64,000 nucleotides of DNA from Singulisphaera acidiphila DSM 18658 (lineage in GTDB: Bacteria; Planctomycetota; Planctomycetia; Isosphaerales; Isosphaeraceae). A model generated the notes under the pieces. That model ran no database searches and was not told the origin of the DNA. It saw nothing but the letters and a program-made list of their open reading frames with translations. Each line of letters opens with the position of its first letter. Position 1 is the first letter of the stretch. The position numbers and the translations under genes were made by a program. Positions 51,423 through 59,526 of the stretch are shown in pieces. Location of the stretch: NCBI RefSeq assembly GCF_000242455.2, contig NC_019892.1, positions 8,628,744 through 8,692,743 on the forward strand, read 5' to 3'.

Positions 51423-52736
51423 GTGACTTCGCGGTTTCGTCTCGCTTGGCTCGTCGGTTCGTTGGCAATGGCCGGTTGCGGGGGCTCGTTCAATCCCGGC
51501 CCGTTGCAATACGAAGAATCCGAGGCTTTGACCCGGGAGTTGGCCGATAAGACCAAGGCCAACCTCGCCGGCAAGCCCAAGCTCCAAGAAGGGGTTCGCA
51601 AAGGACTGGCCAAGCTGTTCGGGCCGAATCCCCAAGAGATTCGCGTACCACCTGGCTCAGGCCTACCCGCGGGGGGTCGCCAACTGGCGAACCTGATCGC
51701 GACCGGCGAAGGTCCCGAGGCCCGCCCCAAGCAAATCTACGTTCTCCGAACGTCGGCCACCGGGCAGCCCCCGATCAAAGAGCGGCAGGCGGGGGGCTAC
51801 GCGCTCTATCGCCGCCACTGCCTGCACTGCCACGGTGTCAGCGGAGCGGGGAATGGCCCGACGGCGGACTTCCTCTACCCACGACCCCGCGACTACCGGC
51901 CGGGCAAATTCAAGTTCACCTCCACTCCCAACGGTGCCAAGCCGACCCGCGACGACCTGCGACGGACGATTCGCGACGGCCTGCACGGCACGTCGATGCC
52001 GGCCTTCGACTCGTTGATGGCCGACACCGAGATCGAGCAAGTTCTCGATTACGCGATCTTCCTCAGCATGCGAGGGGAGACCGAGTTGGGCCTGATCGAC
52101 GAGGCCTCGATCGCCGACGAAAACGATCCCGAAGCGCTCTCGGACGACGTTCTCGACAGCGTCCTGAAGAACGTCATCAACAAGTGGAAGTCGGTCGAGA
52201 CCCAGGTGTTCAACCCGCCGGTCGCTCGTACACCGGCGACCCGGCAGAGCATCCTCCGAGGCCGCGACCTGTTCCTGGGCCACAAATCACGCAAGGGGAA
52301 CAGCGTCGATTGCGTCGGTTGCCACGGCCCGCAAGCCTTGGGCAACGGCGTGAGCTTCGTCTCGCAAGACGTCTTCAACGAAGTGGTCTTCGGCGGCGAT
52401 CCGAGCCTTCAGGAAGCGCGGCTCCAGAATCACCGCAAAGAGATTCGCGAGCAGTGGAAGAACTCGCTCGACGACTGGGGCAACCCGCTCCGACCCAACA
52501 ACCTCAATCGCGGAGTGTTCAAGGGGGGGCGACGGCCGCTCGACCTCTACTGGCGGATCGCCAAGGGGATCACGGGTGCCAAGATGCCCGGCCACTACCC
52601 GACGCTCGAAGCGGACGAGGTCTGGGATGTCGTGAACTTCGTCCTCGCGCTCCCCTACGAACCGAAACTGCTCGAGGGGGCGGTTCCCGCCAACGTAACC
52701 CCGGCCCCGGCCAAGCCGGCCGTGGCCCAGCGTTGA
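51423..52736 (+). CDS. Diheme cytochrome c lipoprotein of the oxidase locus
   Basis: 437 residues from GTG 51423, with AGGGAGG eight bases upstream. The signal ends in a lipobox (LAMAGC, Cys19). Two c-type heme sites are visible, CLHCH (133-137) and CVGCH (297-301). A distal Met is available in each domain (GTSMPAFD; GAKMPGHYP). The C-terminus is a Pro/Ala tail. The protein should be anchored at the outer face of the cytoplasmic membrane and hand electrons to the aa3-type oxidase encoded next door, whose subunit II lacks a fused cytochrome c domain. Role in electron transfer is strongly implied by context. Confidence 0.88.
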   Translation: MTSRFRLAWLVGSLAMAGCGGSFNPGPLQYEESEALTRELADKTKANLAGKPKLQEGVRKGLAKLFGPNPQEIRVPPGSGLPAGGRQLANLIATGEGPEARPKQIYVLRTSATGQPPIKERQAGGYALYRRHCLHCHGVSGAGNGPTADFLYPRPRDYRPGKFKFTSTPNGAKPTRDDLRRTIRDGLHGTSMPAFDSLMADTEIEQVLDYAIFLSMRGETELGLIDEASIADENDPEALSDDVLDSVLKNVINKWKSVETQVFNPPVARTPATRQSILRGRDLFLGHKSRKGNSVDCVGCHGPQALGNGVSFVSQDVFNEVVFGGDPSLQEARLQNHRKEIREQWKNSLDDWGNPLRPNNLNRGVFKGGRRPLDLYWRIAKGITGAKMPGHYPTLEADEVWDVVNFVLALPYEPKLLEGAVPANVTPAPAKPAVAQR

Positions 52737-52937
52737 CGGTTTCGCCGGCGGGATCACCCCGTCCGGAGCTGAAGATTCAATCCCCTGAGTTGTTGTCGAG
52801 TTGAGTTGGTGAGTCGTGCCGAGCGAGCCATGACCACGCGTTGAACCTGAATTCATTGAATCCGGATCGTTTCGAGTCGGACGCCACCGCCGCTCTCCGA
52901 CCTCTCGCACTCGAAGCTCGATCAAGGGAGCGTTTCC

Positions 52938-53774
52938 GTGCGTTACTGGAGTCTGCTGTTTGCACTGGCCGCGATATTTTGTATTGGCGCGTTCGTTTAT
53001 GCGCCGTTCAACCCGGACTGGTGGTTGCCGAACAGCCCGAGCGAGCCGTATCACACGATCTCCACTTTCGGGCGCGAGATCGACAGCCTGTTCATCATCA
53101 TCCTGGTGATCACGGGCATCACGTTCATCGGCACCCAGATCGCCCTGGTCTGGGCGAGCTTCCGCTTCGTGGATCAGACCGATGCCGAGGGGCGGCCGGT
53201 TCGTAAGGCGACTTACTTCCACGGTAGCCAGCGTCTGGAGGTGGTCTGGACGATCATCCCCGCCTCGATCCTGGTCTTCATCGCGCTCTACCAGATGGGG
53301 ACGTGGGCCGCCATCAAGTTCCGCAGCTCCGCCCCCAAGGTTCAGGCTCTGGCCGAGGTCACTGCCCGGCAATTCCAGTGGGTCATGCGTTACCCCGGCC
53401 CCGACGGCCGGCTCAACACGGCCGACGACCTTCACCTGGTCAACGACTTGCACTTCGTGAAGGGCAAGACCGCCTTGATCTATCTGAAGTCGAGCGACGT
53501 GCTCCACTCGTTCTTCTTGCCGCAGATGCGGATCAAGCAAGACGCCGTGCCCGGCTTGAACATCCCGGTCTGGTTCGACTCGGACCGCGCGGGGAGTTAC
53601 GACCTGGCCTGTGCGGAGCTGTGCGGCTGGGGCCACTACAAGATGAGGGGCAACGTGACCGTCCATGAAACCCAGGCGGATTTCGACGACTGGATGCAGA
53701 GAGCCATCGACGCGCAAAACGTCAGCCAGCTCGCCGCGGTCGGCGGCCCTCAGGGAGAGGTGAATCCACGATGA
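52938..53774 (+). CDS. coxB: Cytochrome c oxidase subunit II
   Basis: 278 residues from GTG 52938. Two N-terminal membrane helices (WSLLFALAAIFCIGAFVYAPF; FIIILVITGITFIGTQIALVWASF) and then the CuA cupredoxin domain. The CuA ligands are all present: H in DVLHSFFLP, and CAELCGWGHYKM (C-x3-C-x3-H-x2-M, with Glu between the Cys). No cytochrome c domain is fused at the C-terminus. It overlaps coxA by four bases. The upstream 200-base spacer can fold into a long-range hairpin (GATTCAAT 52774-52781 with ATTGAATC 52855-52862). Confidence 0.95.
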   Translation: MRYWSLLFALAAIFCIGAFVYAPFNPDWWLPNSPSEPYHTISTFGREIDSLFIIILVITGITFIGTQIALVWASFRFVDQTDAEGRPVRKATYFHGSQRLEVVWTIIPASILVFIALYQMGTWAAIKFRSSAPKVQALAEVTARQFQWVMRYPGPDGRLNTADDLHLVNDLHFVKGKTALIYLKSSDVLHSFFLPQMRIKQDAVPGLNIPVWFDSDRAGSYDLACAELCGWGHYKMRGNVTVHETQADFDDWMQRAIDAQNVSQLAAVGGPQGEVNPR

Positions 53775-55609
53775 GCGCACAACACGCCGCCAATGGGCAC
53801 GGGCATGGGCACACCGCCGATTCGCACGGACACGACCACATTCACCCGGCCCCTAGCAACATCCTCACCAAGTATGTCTTCTCGACCGACCACAAGGTGA
53901 TCGGCATCCAGTTCTTGATCTCGGGCCTGCTCTTCTTCGTTCTCGGCGGCCTACTGGCGATGGCCGTTCGCTGGCAGTTGGCCTGGCCCTGGTCGCCAGT
54001 GCCTATCCTGAGCAAGGCGCTCTGGTCCGACCCCGCCCTCGGCTACCGGATGCCGCCGGAATATTACAACAAGCTGTTCACGATGCATGCGTCGATCATG
54101 ATCTTCTTCGTGATCATCCCGCTCCTGACGGGTGCGTTCGGCAACTTCTTGATCCCGCTCATGATCGGCGCCCGGGACATGGCTTTCCCGAAGCTGAACA
54201 TGTTCTCGTACTGGGCAATGCCGTTCGCGATGGTCGCCATCCTGTACTCGTTCTATGTCGAAGGGGGATCCGCCGAGGCCGGTTGGACAAGCTACCCGGT
54301 CCTCTCGATCGCCCACTGGTCGACCCCCGGCTCGCTGAACGGACAGACCTGGTGGCTCGTCGCGCTTCTGTTCGCCGGCATCTCGTCGTTGATGGGGTCG
54401 ATCAACTACATCACGACCGTGCTGATGCTCCGCGCTCCGGGCATGAAGATGTTCCGGATGCCGATGTCGGTCTGGGCTTTGTTCATCACGGCGATCCTCC
54501 AAGCGTTCGCGCTGCCGGTCTTGACCTCGGCCCTGGTGATGCAGTTGCTCGACCGGACCGCCGGGACCAACTTCTTCAGCCCGATCGGCTGGAGCGTGGC
54601 CAACGCCCCGCCGGTGGTTGGCGGCGGCCAGACCCTGATGTGGCAGCACCTCTTCTGGTTCTACTCCCACCCCGCCGTCTACATCATGATCCTGCCGGCG
54701 ATGGGTTTCGTCTCGGACGTCATCGCGACCTTCTCGCGAAAGCCGCTCTTCGGCTACAAGCCGATGGTTTTCGCCATCGCCGGTATCGCCGGACTCGGCT
54801 TCATCGTTTGGGGACACCACATGTTCCAGTCGGGTATGAACCCCGCCCTCGGGGCCACGTTCATGCTTTCGACGATGATGATCGCCTTGCCGTCGGCCGT
54901 GAAGGTGTTCAACTGGCTCGGGACGATGTGGGGCGGGCGGCTCCAGCTCACCACGGCGATGCTCAACGCCATGGCGTTCGTCGCGATGTTCGTCATCGGC
55001 GGGTTGTCCGGAATCTTCATGGCGGCCACCCCGGTCGACATGCACATCCACGACACCTACTTCATCGTGGCTCACATTCACTACGTCCTCTTCGGCGGCA
55101 GCACGTTCGGGATCTTCGCGGCCATCTACTACTGGTTCCCGAAGATGTTCGGCCGGATGATGAATGAGCGCTGGGGGAAGATTCACTTCTTCCTGAGCTT
55201 CATCTTCTTCAACGGTACGTTCTTCCTGATGCACATCGTGGGCATGCACGGCATGCCGCGCCGTTACGCGGATTACTCGGCGTTCCCCTACCTGGACAAC
55301 CCGAATATCCGCATCTTGAACGTGATCATGACCTACAGCGCCTTTGGTTTGGGCCTGGCGCAGATCCCGTTCGCGATCAACTTCTTCTACAGCATGGTCG
55401 CCGGCCCGAAGGCGGGTTCCAACCCCTGGAAAGCGAACTCGCTTGAATGGGCCACCCAATCGCCGCCGCCGCACTATAATTTCGAGACGATCCCGACCGT
55501 CTACCATCCGGCCTACGAGTTCAGCGTTCCCGGCATGCCTGACGACTTCTTGCCGCAGACGGTGCCTCGACCGGCCGAGGCCGGACCGCTCGACCCGGTC
55601 ATGGCCTGA
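53771..55609 (+). CDS. coxA: Cytochrome c oxidase subunit I, A2-type
   Basis: 612 residues with 12 or more membrane helices, the proton-pumping catalytic subunit. Helix VI reads FYSHPAVYIMILPAMG: the YSHPxVY form with no Glu marks the A2 subgroup of heme-copper oxidases, in which Tyr-Ser replaces the Glu of A1 enzymes; the H-x3-Y crosslink pair is present. The CuB His pair is in WGHHMF. The heme ligands lie in DMHIHDTYFIVAHIHYVLFGG. The N-terminal tail is His-rich (HAANGHGHGHTADSHGHDHIH). It overlaps coxB, so the two are translated together. Confidence 0.97.
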   Translation: MSAQHAANGHGHGHTADSHGHDHIHPAPSNILTKYVFSTDHKVIGIQFLISGLLFFVLGGLLAMAVRWQLAWPWSPVPILSKALWSDPALGYRMPPEYYNKLFTMHASIMIFFVIIPLLTGAFGNFLIPLMIGARDMAFPKLNMFSYWAMPFAMVAILYSFYVEGGSAEAGWTSYPVLSIAHWSTPGSLNGQTWWLVALLFAGISSLMGSINYITTVLMLRAPGMKMFRMPMSVWALFITAILQAFALPVLTSALVMQLLDRTAGTNFFSPIGWSVANAPPVVGGGQTLMWQHLFWFYSHPAVYIMILPAMGFVSDVIATFSRKPLFGYKPMVFAIAGIAGLGFIVWGHHMFQSGMNPALGATFMLSTMMIALPSAVKVFNWLGTMWGGRLQLTTAMLNAMAFVAMFVIGGLSGIFMAATPVDMHIHDTYFIVAHIHYVLFGGSTFGIFAAIYYWFPKMFGRMMNERWGKIHFFLSFIFFNGTFFLMHIVGMHGMPRRYADYSAFPYLDNPNIRILNVIMTYSAFGLGLAQIPFAINFFYSMVAGPKAGSNPWKANSLEWATQSPPPHYNFETIPTVYHPAYEFSVPGMPDDFLPQTVPRPAEAGPLDPVMA

Positions 55610-55635
55610 CCTTCGACCTCGTGACTGATTCGATT

Positions 55636-55680
55636 CCGGGCGTCCCTCGCTCTCACAAAGCAGAACGAGCGGGCGCCCGG
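55636..55680 (+). repeat. Stem-loop in the coxA-ctaA spacer
   Basis: CCGGGCG (55636-55642) with CGCCCGG (55674-55680), extended inward with one wobble and a three-base bulge to 55652/55667. It lies 27 bases after the coxA stop. Confidence 0.6.
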
Positions 55681-55756
55681 TACCTCACTCCAGGCGTATT
55701 GTGGCACGCCAAGGCTTTCTCAGTTTTTTTCCGAACGCGAGTCCGATCGATCCTCC

Positions 55757-56740
55757 ATGGCGAACGACCCTCTGAAACCTTCCCGATCTGGAATCGAACC
55801 TGCCTACAAGGCCGGCCCGCACTGGGTGGCCGTGGTCGCGGCCTTCTTTACCTGGCCGTTGATCTTTGTGGGAGGGTCGGTAACCACTTACCGCGTCGGT
55901 ATGGCCGTGCCTGACTGGCCGACGACGTTCGGCATCAATATGTTCCTCTATGATTTTTGGAACGCTCCGTTCGGCGTTCGGGTCGAGCATATGCACCGGC
56001 TCTACGGCGCTGCGGTTGGGCTCTCGACCTTGATCCTGGCCGTCTGGTTCCTGCTCGCCGAACAGCGGCGGTCGATGAAGTGGCTGGGGGTACTCGCTCT
56101 TGTCGCAGTGATCGGCCAAGGAGTATTGGGCGGCACGCGCGTCACCCAGAACTCCACCGTCCTGGCCGCGGTCCACGGCGTCACCGGCCAGGCCTTCTTC
56201 GCCTTGATGGTCAGTCTCTGTGTCCTCACGGGACGTGATTGGATCACGAGTTCGACACCGAATGTCGACGCGTCGCATTTGCGACGGCGGTCGGCGGTGA
56301 CCTTGTTCCTGGTGGCCGTGCAAATCGCGGTCGGCGCCTGGCTTCGCCACTTCCCCTGGATGTCGCCGACCTCGTTGTTGACCCACGCCTTGCTCGGCCT
56401 GGCGGTCTGGGGCCACGTCGCCATGCTCGCCTGGAGGGTCGAACGAAACCGAGGCGTCGTCCCTGAATTGGTTCCTTCTTCGCGAGCAATGGCGCTCGCA
56501 GTGATGCTGCAAGTCGTCCTGGGAATTGCCTCGTGGTGGATGCTTCGGCCGTTCGACGGGATCCCCCGGACGGTCACGATTATCCAGGCGATGGTCCGAA
56601 CCGGACATCAAGCGAACGGAGCTTTGCTCCTTGCTGCGTCGGTTGTTTTGACGTTCCGAGCGTTCCGGCACCTGGCTCCGGCGAAGAGGATGCCGAGTCG
56701 GTCGAGCCTGTCCGCTCCTGGTTTGGAGGTAGTCGCTTGA
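55757..56740 (+). CDS. ctaA: Heme A synthase (CtaA/COX15)
   Basis: 327 residues, eight membrane helices. It oxidises the methyl group of heme O to the formyl group of heme A. Diagnostic segments are GGSVTTYRVGMAVPDWPTTFG, HMHRLYGAAVG, LGGTRVTQNSTVLAAVHGVTGQAFFALMV (seen as GGTRVTQNST and HGVTGQAFF), and THALLGLAVWGHVAML, each bringing a heme-ligand His. It belongs to the longer eukaryote-like (COX15) branch or the actinobacterial/planctomycete relatives. Its last bases overlap the TTG start of ctaB. Confidence 0.93.
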   Translation: MANDPLKPSRSGIEPAYKAGPHWVAVVAAFFTWPLIFVGGSVTTYRVGMAVPDWPTTFGINMFLYDFWNAPFGVRVEHMHRLYGAAVGLSTLILAVWFLLAEQRRSMKWLGVLALVAVIGQGVLGGTRVTQNSTVLAAVHGVTGQAFFALMVSLCVLTGRDWITSSTPNVDASHLRRRSAVTLFLVAVQIAVGAWLRHFPWMSPTSLLTHALLGLAVWGHVAMLAWRVERNRGVVPELVPSSRAMALAVMLQVVLGIASWWMLRPFDGIPRTVTIIQAMVRTGHQANGALLLAASVVLTFRAFRHLAPAKRMPSRSSLSAPGLEVVA

Positions 56741-57669
56741 AGACCGCGGTGTCTTTCGCCCGGCAGGGTCTGGCCGAATCGCCTGCTGAAACGGCCATGG
56801 CCGATGCGCGAGGTCGGCTCGCCGCGTACGCGACCCTGGCGAAGCTCCGGGTCGCCACCCTGGTTTTGGCCACCGTGGCGGCTGGGTTCGTGCTCGGAGC
56901 CCGGGGCTCCTCGCACCCGTCCACTCTTTTGCTGACACTGCTCGGAACCGGAATGGTCGCCTCAGGGGCGAGTGCCTGGAACCAGTATCTGGAACGACGC
57001 CGTGACCTGCTGATGAGACGGACCGCCGGCCGACCGTTACCCAGTGGCCGGCTCGCCCCGCGCGAGGCCGCCCTGTTCGGTACAGGCATCGCCATCGCCG
57101 GAGTCGCAATCCTGGCGACCGCCACGAACCTCACCACTGCAGGGCTGGCGCTCTTGACGTTCGTGCTTTACGTCTGTGTTTATACGCCGCTCAAGCCGGT
57201 CACGACCTTGAATACAGCCATCGGCGCCATCCCAGGGGCGCTTCCCCCGGTCATCGGCTGGGCCGCAGCCACCGGCCGGCTTGGTATTGAGGCCTGGGCC
57301 TTGTTCCTGATCGTCTTTCTCTGGCAGTTTCCCCACTTCCTGGCCATCGCCTGGATCTACCGTGAGGACTACGCCCGAGGCGGACACAAAATGCTTCCGG
57401 TCGTCGACCCCGACGGCGTGATGACCGGCCGGCAAGCGGCGAGCTACGCCTTGGCCCTGGTCCCGGCCGGTCTGCTTCCAGCGACGATTGGCCTGGCCGG
57501 CCCTGTTTACTTCGCCGGGGCTTTGGCCCTGGGGATCTTTTACCTGACGTACTCGGTCCGCTTCTGGGCGGGGGTCACCGACCAGTCGGCCCGCCGCTTG
57601 ATGTGGGCCTCGTTTGTTTACCTGCCGGCGATCTTGCTCCTCCTGCTGTTGAACCCGTTGCCGGCCTGA
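56737..57669 (+). CDS. ctaB: Heme O synthase (protoheme IX farnesyltransferase)
   Basis: 310 residues from TTG 56737, which overlaps the ctaA stop (TTGA) and has GGAGG seven bases upstream; a longer frame from 56533 would run through ctaA. It is a UbiA-type prenyltransferase that adds farnesyl to heme b. The signature is NQYLERRRDLLMRRTAGRPL: N-x3-E-x3-D-x4-RT-x2-RP, with Glu where the first Asp is usual. A second acidic motif follows (YREDYARGGHKMLPVVDPDG). Nine membrane helices are likely. It supplies CtaA with heme O. Confidence 0.94.
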   Translation: MKTAVSFARQGLAESPAETAMADARGRLAAYATLAKLRVATLVLATVAAGFVLGARGSSHPSTLLLTLLGTGMVASGASAWNQYLERRRDLLMRRTAGRPLPSGRLAPREAALFGTGIAIAGVAILATATNLTTAGLALLTFVLYVCVYTPLKPVTTLNTAIGAIPGALPPVIGWAAATGRLGIEAWALFLIVFLWQFPHFLAIAWIYREDYARGGHKMLPVVDPDGVMTGRQAASYALALVPAGLLPATIGLAGPVYFAGALALGIFYLTYSVRFWAGVTDQSARRLMWASFVYLPAILLLLLLNPLPA

Positions 57670-57709
57670 CGGAACGACCGACTCCGTACCAGAATCAAAG
57701 GCATGATGA

Positions 57710-57777
57710 GACGAGGGGGGAAAAAAAAGGGATACGAACCCTGATGTTCTGAGCCTCTTTTTTTCTTTCCCTTCGTC
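57710..57777 (+). repeat. Large stem-loop in the ctaB-coxC spacer
   Basis: GACGA (57710-57714) with TCGTC (57773-57777), a G/C block and an A8 tract opposite a T7 tract continue the stem; an inner GGG/CCC helix closes the loop. It lies 40 bases after ctaB. The T7 run sits inside the stem rather than after it. Confidence 0.55.
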
Positions 57778-57824
57778 CGTGTCTTCGTGCTCTCCGATGG
57801 TTTTTCTTCTATCGAGGTTGAGAG

Positions 57825-58889
57825 ATGGCACACGTCGCCGATCCTCCGAACAGCTCCGAGCTTGCCGGCCACGTGACGCCGGCCGCCCGAACGGCCGTCC
57901 AGCACCCGCCTGTCTCTCCCGGCAAGGTGGCGATGTGGTTGTTTCTGGCCACCGAGATCATGTTCTTCACCGGCCTGATCGGGTCGTACATCGTCCTGAG
58001 AGCCGGCAGCCCCCCCACCTCGTTCACGAACCTCTTCCCGCCCGCCACCAACCTCAGCTCCGTCCATAAGAATGCCCAGGGCGTGATCCTGAAGGAGGTC
58101 GGGGCCAATCACGAAGAGGTCGTGGAGATCCTCGAGAGAAACACGACCTTCGATAAGTTTCAGACCGAAGAGCTCGAGAAGCGGCTGTTGGCAATCGAGC
58201 GCGGAGAGCCCGACGACGCCAAGGCGAACAAGCTGAAGGAAGAGACGACCAAGGAGTTCAAGCACGAGCAGGCGGAGCACCTGGTGCACGCGCTGCCGGC
58301 CGGAATCCTTTTCGGCGTCACACCTGAGAAGGCCCAGAAGGTTCACGACGAGCTCGAAGCCGTCGGGGCCACGACTTCGATCGTGCCGCTCTCCTTCTTC
58401 AACTGGCCGAAGCCCTACGACTTCATGACCAACCCGCTGAGCATCGACCTGACTGCGGCCAACACGTTCCTGCTCATCTGCTCATCGGTCACGATGGTCT
58501 TCGCCCTCAGCAGCTTTCAGCGTGATGAACGCCGCAAGGGAACGCTCTGGCTGCTGGCCACCACCCTGATCGGCTCCGGGTTCCTCAGCGTCCAGGTCTA
58601 CGAATATTACCAGTTGATGTTCGGTCACCATTACCCGCCCGGCATCAGTGCCACGGGGCACTTCCGCCCGAGCGTCAGTATCTTCGCCTCCTGCTTCTTC
58701 ACGATGACCGGCTTCCACGGGGCCCACGTCGCTGGCGGCGTGGTCATGCTCGCCTGCCTCACCCTGAACTCGGCACTCACCGGATCGTACAGGAAAGACC
58801 ACTATAGCTCGGTCGAACTGGTCGGCCTCTACTGGCACTTCGTCGACCTGGTCTGGATCCTCCTGTTCACCGTCGTTTACCTTATCTGA
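57825..58889 (+). CDS. coxC: Cytochrome c oxidase subunit III with a large inserted domain
   Basis: 354 residues. The first helix (MWLFLATEIMFFTGLIGSYIVLR) and the C-terminal helices (ITGFHGAHVAGG in the form TGFHGAHVAGGVVML; SSVELVGLYWHFVDLVWILLF) are ordinary subunit III. Between helices I and II (about residues 70-195) sits a soluble insertion. Its two ends, VILKEVGANHEEVVEILERN and LVHALPAGILFGVTPEKAQK plus HDELEAVGA, resemble the two halves of the ribosomal L7/L12 C-terminal fold, separated by a charged helix. If topology is normal, the insert faces the periplasm. Subunit III stabilises the proton-pumping core. Confidence 0.92.
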   Translation: MAHVADPPNSSELAGHVTPAARTAVQHPPVSPGKVAMWLFLATEIMFFTGLIGSYIVLRAGSPPTSFTNLFPPATNLSSVHKNAQGVILKEVGANHEEVVEILERNTTFDKFQTEELEKRLLAIERGEPDDAKANKLKEETTKEFKHEQAEHLVHALPAGILFGVTPEKAQKVHDELEAVGATTSIVPLSFFNWPKPYDFMTNPLSIDLTAANTFLLICSSVTMVFALSSFQRDERRKGTLWLLATTLIGSGFLSVQVYEYYQLMFGHHYPPGISATGHFRPSVSIFASCFFTMTGFHGAHVAGGVVMLACLTLNSALTGSYRKDHYSSVELVGLYWHFVDLVWILLFTVVYLI

Positions 58890-58914
58890 TCAACCTTGGA
58901 TCTGATCGGAAACG

Positions 58915-58930
58915 GCGGACCCTCGTCCGC
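58915..58930 (+). repeat. Short stem-loop in the coxC-subunit IV spacer
   Basis: GCGGAC (58915-58920) pairs with GTCCGC (58925-58930), loop CCTC. Confidence 0.5.
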
Positions 58931-58963
58931 GGATTCCGCGTTGCCATAAGGGGAGCACGGCCA

Positions 58964-59377
58964 ATGTCCGACACGAACCTGACACACGATCAGGAGATGG
59001 CTGTCGAGTCGCATACCTCGCAGTACATCAAGATCTTCCTGATTTTGATCGTCTTCACCGTCAGCGAATATCTCTACGCTTCGATTTTTGCCAACCACAC
59101 GTTCCTCGTCCTGGTGCTCGGCCTGATGACGATGGCGATCATCAAGGCCACCCTGGTCGGCCTCTACTTCATGCACCTCAAGTTCGAGGGGAAGTGGGTC
59201 TACGCCATGCTGGTCCCGGCGGGAATCCTGGCGCTGGTCCTGACCTTCGCGCTCTTCCCTGACGTAGCGATGCAGCCCATTACCGAAGAAAACCCTGACC
59301 TCGAAGGGATCGAGACCACCCCGATCCAGCCTGGGGCCGCCGTCTCGATTCTTCGGCCGTCGAATCCGGTCGGCTAA
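58964..59377 (+). CDS. Cytochrome c oxidase subunit IV (small membrane subunit)
   Basis: 137 residues, three membrane helices (FLILIVFTVSEYLYASI; VLVLGLMTMAIIKATLVGLYFMHL; AMLVPAGILALVLTFALF). The run AIIKATLVGLYFMHLKFEGKW is typical of the prokaryotic subunit IV (CyoD/CtaF-like) family. The C-terminal 30 residues are a polar tail. AAGGGGAG lies before the ATG. It is the last oxidase subunit gene, and a strong terminator follows. Confidence 0.88.
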   Translation: MSDTNLTHDQEMAVESHTSQYIKIFLILIVFTVSEYLYASIFANHTFLVLVLGLMTMAIIKATLVGLYFMHLKFEGKWVYAMLVPAGILALVLTFALFPDVAMQPITEENPDLEGIETTPIQPGAAVSILRPSNPVG

Positions 59378-59387
59378 CCGCGATCGC

Positions 59388-59438
59388 CGACGCTGCCCGG
59401 GCTCTCTCTTTTGCAAAGAAGGAGACCGGGCAGCGTCG
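59388..59438 (+). terminator. Terminator after oxidase subunit IV
   Basis: A perfect 13-bp stem CGACGCTGCCCGG (59388-59400) with its complement (59426-59438). The 25-base interior continues pairing (TCTC-TTT around GC). Some read-through into the SCO gene is likely. Confidence 0.65.
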
Positions 59439-59526
59439 ACAAGCGCTTTGCCGTCAGAGTCTCCTCAGATGACGACATGACGAGTCGCCATCTTTCCCCT
59501 TCCTCCAACGCAATGGCCCGCCCACC

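Noticed and set aside
56533..56736. Upstream extension of ctaB inside ctaA
   Set aside because: It would be translated out of frame through conserved ctaA helices; TTG 56737 has a proper ribosome site and makes a protein of normal length.
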